A DNA stretch of 64,000 nucleotides from Actinoplanes nipponensis (lineage in GTDB: Bacteria; Actinomycetota; Actinomycetes; Mycobacteriales; Micromonosporaceae). The notes under the pieces were generated by a model. That model was not told where the DNA came from, ran no database searches, and saw nothing but the letters and a program-made list of their open reading frames with translations. A program made the translations under genes and the position numbers. Positions 60,823-64,000 of this stretch are shown piece after piece; positions within the stretch are counted from its first letter, which is position 1, and each line of letters begins with the position of its first letter. The stretch lies in contig NZ_BOMQ01000092.1 in NCBI RefSeq assembly GCF_016862275.1, positions 32,205 to 96,204 on the forward strand, written 5' to 3'.

Positions 60823-61800
60823 ATGTTGCAGCGCATGTGCTGGATCTTCCCGGACCGAGAGTCGACCCGGACCGCGGCGCAGTGGAACCGCGCGTTCTGG
60901 CAGACCTACCAGGAGGTGGCCGCGGAACTGGGCCTGAGCTGGGAGCGGACCTCGCCCGAGGCGGTGACCGTGGACGCCCTGGATCCCCGCGACCCGCGGG
61001 TGTACGTCGACGGGGTCCAGGTCACCCCGCGGGACACCCTGTTCGTCACCTCCCCCTACACGCTGCCGTACCAGGCCGCGGACGCCTTCAACCAGTTCAC
61101 CCTCTACGCCGTGCTGGAGCAGGCCGGCTTCTACCTGCCGCACCCGGCCTGGCTGGCCGCGCTCGGCAACGACAAGCTGGCCACCCTGCTGTTCCTCAAG
61201 GACTCGCCGATCCCGCCGGTGCCGACCGTGCGCATCGGCTCCGGGCGCGACCTGCTGTACGACGAGTTCCTGCCCGCGGTCGAGAAGCTGCCGTACCCGG
61301 CGATCGTCAAGCCGGCCGGCTGGGCCGCCTCGCGCGGCATCAACATGGCCCACGACGACCACGACGTGCGGGGGCTGCTCAGCCTGGCCCAGGGCGGCGA
61401 CACCACGCTGGTGTTCCAGCCGTACCTGGGGCGGGCCACCACCGACTACCGGATCCACATGGTCGACGGCAAGCCGCACACCACGCTGGTCCGCATTCCC
61501 GGCGACGGCGCCCGCTACCCGCAGTACAGCACCGGGGCGCGGCTGCACTACGCGCCGCTGCCGGACGAGCTGGCCGCGGCGGTCGACTACTTCGCCAGGA
61601 GGCTGCCGATGCCGTACTTCTGCGTGGACTTCCTGCACGACGGCGAGCGGTTCTGGCTGTCCGAAGTGGAGCCGGACGGCGCCATCATGTGCCCCGATCC
61701 GCACGATCCCGCGGTGGTCGCCCAGAACCGGGCGATCGTCCGGGACCGGTTCCTGGCCTACCGGGACGGGCACGCGCGACTGCACGGGGGTGCGTTGTGA
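60823..61800 (+). CDS. ATP-grasp ligase (RimK/glutathione-synthetase-like)
   Basis: 325 aa. MCWIFPDRESTRTAAQWNRA start, substrate region (LFVTSPYTLPYQAADAFNQF), ATP-grasp Lys in YPAIVKPAGWAASRGINM, and metal-binding end YFCVDFLHDGERFWLSEVEP. Shorter and clearly different from the two divergent ATP-grasps, so it should couple a different acid-amine pair. No ribosome site precedes ATG 60823 (ATG 60835 also possible), consistent with a leaderless or short-leader transcript starting just after the repeat array. Confidence 0.88.
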   Translation: MLQRMCWIFPDRESTRTAAQWNRAFWQTYQEVAAELGLSWERTSPEAVTVDALDPRDPRVYVDGVQVTPRDTLFVTSPYTLPYQAADAFNQFTLYAVLEQAGFYLPHPAWLAALGNDKLATLLFLKDSPIPPVPTVRIGSGRDLLYDEFLPAVEKLPYPAIVKPAGWAASRGINMAHDDHDVRGLLSLAQGGDTTLVFQPYLGRATTDYRIHMVDGKPHTTLVRIPGDGARYPQYSTGARLHYAPLPDELAAAVDYFARRLPMPYFCVDFLHDGERFWLSEVEPDGAIMCPDPHDPAVVAQNRAIVRDRFLAYRDGHARLHGGAL

Positions 61801-63020
61801 CCACGGAATTCTTCTCGGCCGCCCCGCTGGCGGTGGCCACCGTCGCCGACACCCTGGCCAAGCTGCGCTCGGTGCCGGCCCTGGCCGACCGGTACGCCGA
61901 CATCGTCGCCCTGGACAGCCTCGAGGACCTGGTGCACGTGCCGGTGATGCGCAAGGACGACCTCAACGTGGCCCTGGAGCACCTCAAGCCCAAGGCCCAG
62001 CACGGCGCCACCTGGACGTTCCAGAGCGGCGGCAGCACCGGCTCGCCCAAGCTCGGGTACGCGCCCACCGGCCTCTACATGGCCGAGGTGTACGAGCAGT
62101 GGAAGCCGCTGGGCCCGGACGACCTGTTCGTCAACGCCTGGGGCGCCGGCAAGCTGTGGGGCGCGCACTACCTGATGGGCGCGTACGCCGACCTGACCGG
62201 CTGCACCGGCATCGGGCTGGGCGCGATCAACCGCGGCGAGTACGACGCCTGGCTGGAGTTCTTCGCCGACCGCGGGGTCACCTCGATCGGCGGTACGCCC
62301 AGCGTGCTGCGCCCGATCATCGGCCGGGCCCGCGAGCTCGGGCTCAAGCTGCCGGACCTGCGCTCCGTGCTGTGGCTCGGCGAGGCCTGGAACCCCGGCC
62401 TGGACGAGGACCTGCCGGCGGTCGCGCCCCGGGCGCGCCGCTGGGGCCTGTTCGGCAGCACCGAGACGTGGGTCGCCGGCACGAACACGCCGCAGTGCGC
62501 GGACGACACCTGGCACCCGCTGCCGTCGCAGCTCGTGCACATCGGCGCCGACCAGCTCATCGACTTCACGTCGCTCAAGCCGCACGGGCTCAACCCGGTG
62601 CTGCGCTACCAGACCGGCGACGCCGGCGAGTGGGTCACCTGCACCTGCGGGGTGCCCGGCCGGGCGCTGCGGGTGCTGGGCCGCCGCGACGGCGAGGTGA
62701 AGTTCCGCGGGCTGCTGCTCAACGCGGACGCCCTGCTGCGCGAGGTCGCCGGCGTGCCCGGCGTGTCGCAGAGCCAGCTGGTGCTGACCGAGTACCCGGC
62801 CCGGGGCAGCACCTGCGAGGTGCTGGTGGTGCCGGCCCGCGACGCGGCCGACGGGCTGGCCGCGCGGGTCCGCGACCGCATCCTCGGTTCCGCCTTCGGC
62901 GGCCCGAGCAGCGCCTTCCACCGCGACCCCGAGGCCCTCGAGGTCCGCGTCACCGACGCGCTGATCCACAACGAGCGCACCGGCAAGGTGTCCCCGCTGG
63001 TGCAGCGGCGGGCGACATGA
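61797..63020 (+). CDS. Adenylate-forming ligase, PaaK (phenylacetate-CoA ligase) type
   Basis: 407 aa. ATP-binding loop TFQSGGSTGSPK (about residue 80), FGSTETW, YQTGDAGEW, and a C-terminal domain with LGRRDGEVKFRG. The family activates aryl acids to CoA or other acceptors. The GTG start overlaps the ATP-grasp stop (GTGA). No carrier protein is visible, so the acyl-AMP or acyl-CoA may be passed straight to an ATP-grasp partner's amine substrate or released by a thioesterase. Confidence 0.9.
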   Translation: MTTEFFSAAPLAVATVADTLAKLRSVPALADRYADIVALDSLEDLVHVPVMRKDDLNVALEHLKPKAQHGATWTFQSGGSTGSPKLGYAPTGLYMAEVYEQWKPLGPDDLFVNAWGAGKLWGAHYLMGAYADLTGCTGIGLGAINRGEYDAWLEFFADRGVTSIGGTPSVLRPIIGRARELGLKLPDLRSVLWLGEAWNPGLDEDLPAVAPRARRWGLFGSTETWVAGTNTPQCADDTWHPLPSQLVHIGADQLIDFTSLKPHGLNPVLRYQTGDAGEWVTCTCGVPGRALRVLGRRDGEVKFRGLLLNADALLREVAGVPGVSQSQLVLTEYPARGSTCEVLVVPARDAADGLAARVRDRILGSAFGGPSSAFHRDPEALEVRVTDALIHNERTGKVSPLVQRRAT

Positions 63021-64000
63021 GCTCGCCGGCCGCCGCGCCGGTCCGCGAGGACGCCCCGCGCGGGCTCGGGCGCGCCTTCAACCTGCTGTGGCTGGGGCAG
63101 AGCGTCAGCAACGTCGGCGACCGGATCAACGTGTTCGTGGTGCCGACCGTGATGATCCTGCTGCTGCACGCCTCGGCCTTCCAGGTGGGTCTGGTCGGGA
63201 TGGCGCAGTACCTGGCCATCCCGGTGCTCAGCCTGGCCGCGGGCGTGCTGGTGGACCGCTGGGACCTGCGCCGCACGCTGATCTGGTGCGACCTGGTCCG
63301 GGTGCTGGCCATCGCCACCATCCCGGTCGCGTACTGGCTGGACGTGCTGTCCGTGCCGCTGATCTTCGTCGTGGTGGCGCTGGCCAACGCGGCCTCGGTG
63401 TTCTTCAACATCGGCTACACCGCCACCATCTCGGCGATCGTGCCGATCGGCGGCCGGGTCCGGGCGTACTCGCACCTGGAGGGTAGTCGCAGCGCCGCCG
63501 AGGTGGTCGGGCCGGCGGTGGCCGGCGTGCTGTACCGGCTGCTCGGGGTGGCCTCGCTGCTGGTCGACGCGGCCACCTTCCTGTTCTCGGCGGCCACCGT
63601 GCGGGCGATGCGGCCGTACGGCGCGCGCTCGCCGCAGCGGGAGCCGATGTGGACCAGGCTGGTCGCCGGGGTGCGGCTGAACTGGAACGACCCGGTCCTG
63701 CGCGGCACCGTGCTGGGCACCACGCTGCTCAACATGGGCGGCCCGATCTTCGTGACCGTGCTGCCGATCCTGGCCTACCGGGGTCTGCACCTGTCCGTGC
63801 CCACGCTGGGCACGGTGATGTCGGTGGCCGCGGTCGCCGCCGTCGCCGGGGCGCTGCTGGCCCAGCGGGTCAGCGGGCTGGTCGGCGCCGACCGGCTGAT
63901 GCCCTGGTCGGTGTTCCTGCACTGCCTGGCCGGCCTGGGCATCCTGGCCGCGCCCGCGCTGCCGCCGGCGCTCGTGCTGGGTGTCACGCTCAGCTGCTAC
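63017..64000 (+). CDS. MFS exporter, N-terminal part (3' end outside window)
   Basis: At least 328 aa visible, open to the window edge. Begins MSSPAAAPVREDAPRGLGRA; first helix FNLLWLGQSVSNVGDRINVF is typical of the MFS_3 group (EntS/tetracycline-like). Motif A-like GVLVDRWDLRRTL follows helix 2. About nine helices are present so far. ATG 63017 overlaps the ligase stop (ATGA). Probably exports the cluster product and confers self-protection. Confidence 0.88.
   Translation, partial: MSSPAAAPVREDAPRGLGRAFNLLWLGQSVSNVGDRINVFVVPTVMILLLHASAFQVGLVGMAQYLAIPVLSLAAGVLVDRWDLRRTLIWCDLVRVLAIATIPVAYWLDVLSVPLIFVVVALANAASVFFNIGYTATISAIVPIGGRVRAYSHLEGSRSAAEVVGPAVAGVLYRLLGVASLLVDAATFLFSAATVRAMRPYGARSPQREPMWTRLVAGVRLNWNDPVLRGTVLGTTLLNMGGPIFVTVLPILAYRGLHLSVPTLGTVMSVAAVAAVAGALLAQRVSGLVGADRLMPWSVFLHCLAGLGILAAPALPPALVLGVTLSCY

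Noticed and set aside
59536..61800. 754-aa plus-strand reading frame
   Set aside because: The first ~430 residues are antisense to an ATP-grasp gene; only the part from 60823 is a genuine ATP-grasp protein.

Overview
The window is very GC-rich DNA with a strong third-position GC bias. It has abundant GTG starts, ATGA/GTGA gene overlaps, SARP, LAL and TetR regulators, cellulose-type secreted enzymes and a rifamycin-inactivation gene. Together these point to a filamentous soil actinomycete. A Micromonosporaceae-like genome (Actinoplanes and relatives) is my inference; nothing here fixes the genus. Both ends cut through genes: a WD40 protein on the left and an MFS exporter on the right.

Layout. 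1-8.0 kb: WD40 C-terminus, then a fatty-acyl/CoA module. In the module a TetR gene and an acyl-CoA dehydrogenase diverge from a SRPBCC-thiolase-crotonase fusion and an acyl-CoA ligase, with two matching operator copies between them. 8-13.4 kb: chemoreceptor, a MarR regulator and DHA2 efflux pump sharing a 27-bp palindrome, and a diguanylate cyclase. 13.6-20 kb: a lytic polysaccharide monooxygenase behind a perfect CebR box, a WYL regulator/VOC pair, a PspC/LiaF-like membrane operon and a copper-radical oxidase with a lectin domain. 20-27.8 kb: cupin/quinone reductase pair, a large LuxR (LAL) regulator coupled to a 64-aa protein, a VOC protein, a TetR-controlled membrane protein and a secreted FnIII-CBM2 protein.

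27.8-36.8 kb: quinol NO reductase operon (norB, Cys-cluster membrane protein, slipin, small membrane protein); a fluoride-type operon (DUF190, CrcB, TSUP permease); a PadR regulator with its operator; a FAD monooxygenase; a HAF-repeat secreted protein. 36.9-40.2 kb: a metal/copper-flavoured minus-strand group (SHOCT, DUF305, DUF6153, hydrolase, degenerate HMA protein, His-rich exported protein). 40.3-42.7 kb: a heparinase II/III-type lyase, an odd tRNA-like element and a decayed transposase. 42.7-47 kb: ECF sigma factor with DGPF partner, a SufR-like regulator divergent from folE, and a ferredoxin reductase. 47-51.3 kb: a four-gene coupled envelope operon (MprF-like transferase, membrane protein, Ag85-like esterase, SGNH lipoprotein). 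51.3-54.9 kb: a secreted protein behind an array of palindromes, and rph (rifampin phosphotransferase) with a rifamycin-associated element upstream.

55.3-64 kb is the most interesting part: the left portion of what looks like a small specialised-metabolite cluster. It has a hotdog thioesterase and an AfsR/SARP regulator, two coupled ATP-grasp ligases on the minus strand, and divergently a third ATP-grasp ligase, a PaaK-like adenylating enzyme and an MFS exporter, each overlapping the next by 4 nt. The shared promoter region carries a symmetric array of 11-bp-spaced repeats that fits SARP-type binding. The gene set predicts an amide-linked pseudopeptide made without an NRPS; the product and the right-hand end of the cluster are not visible.
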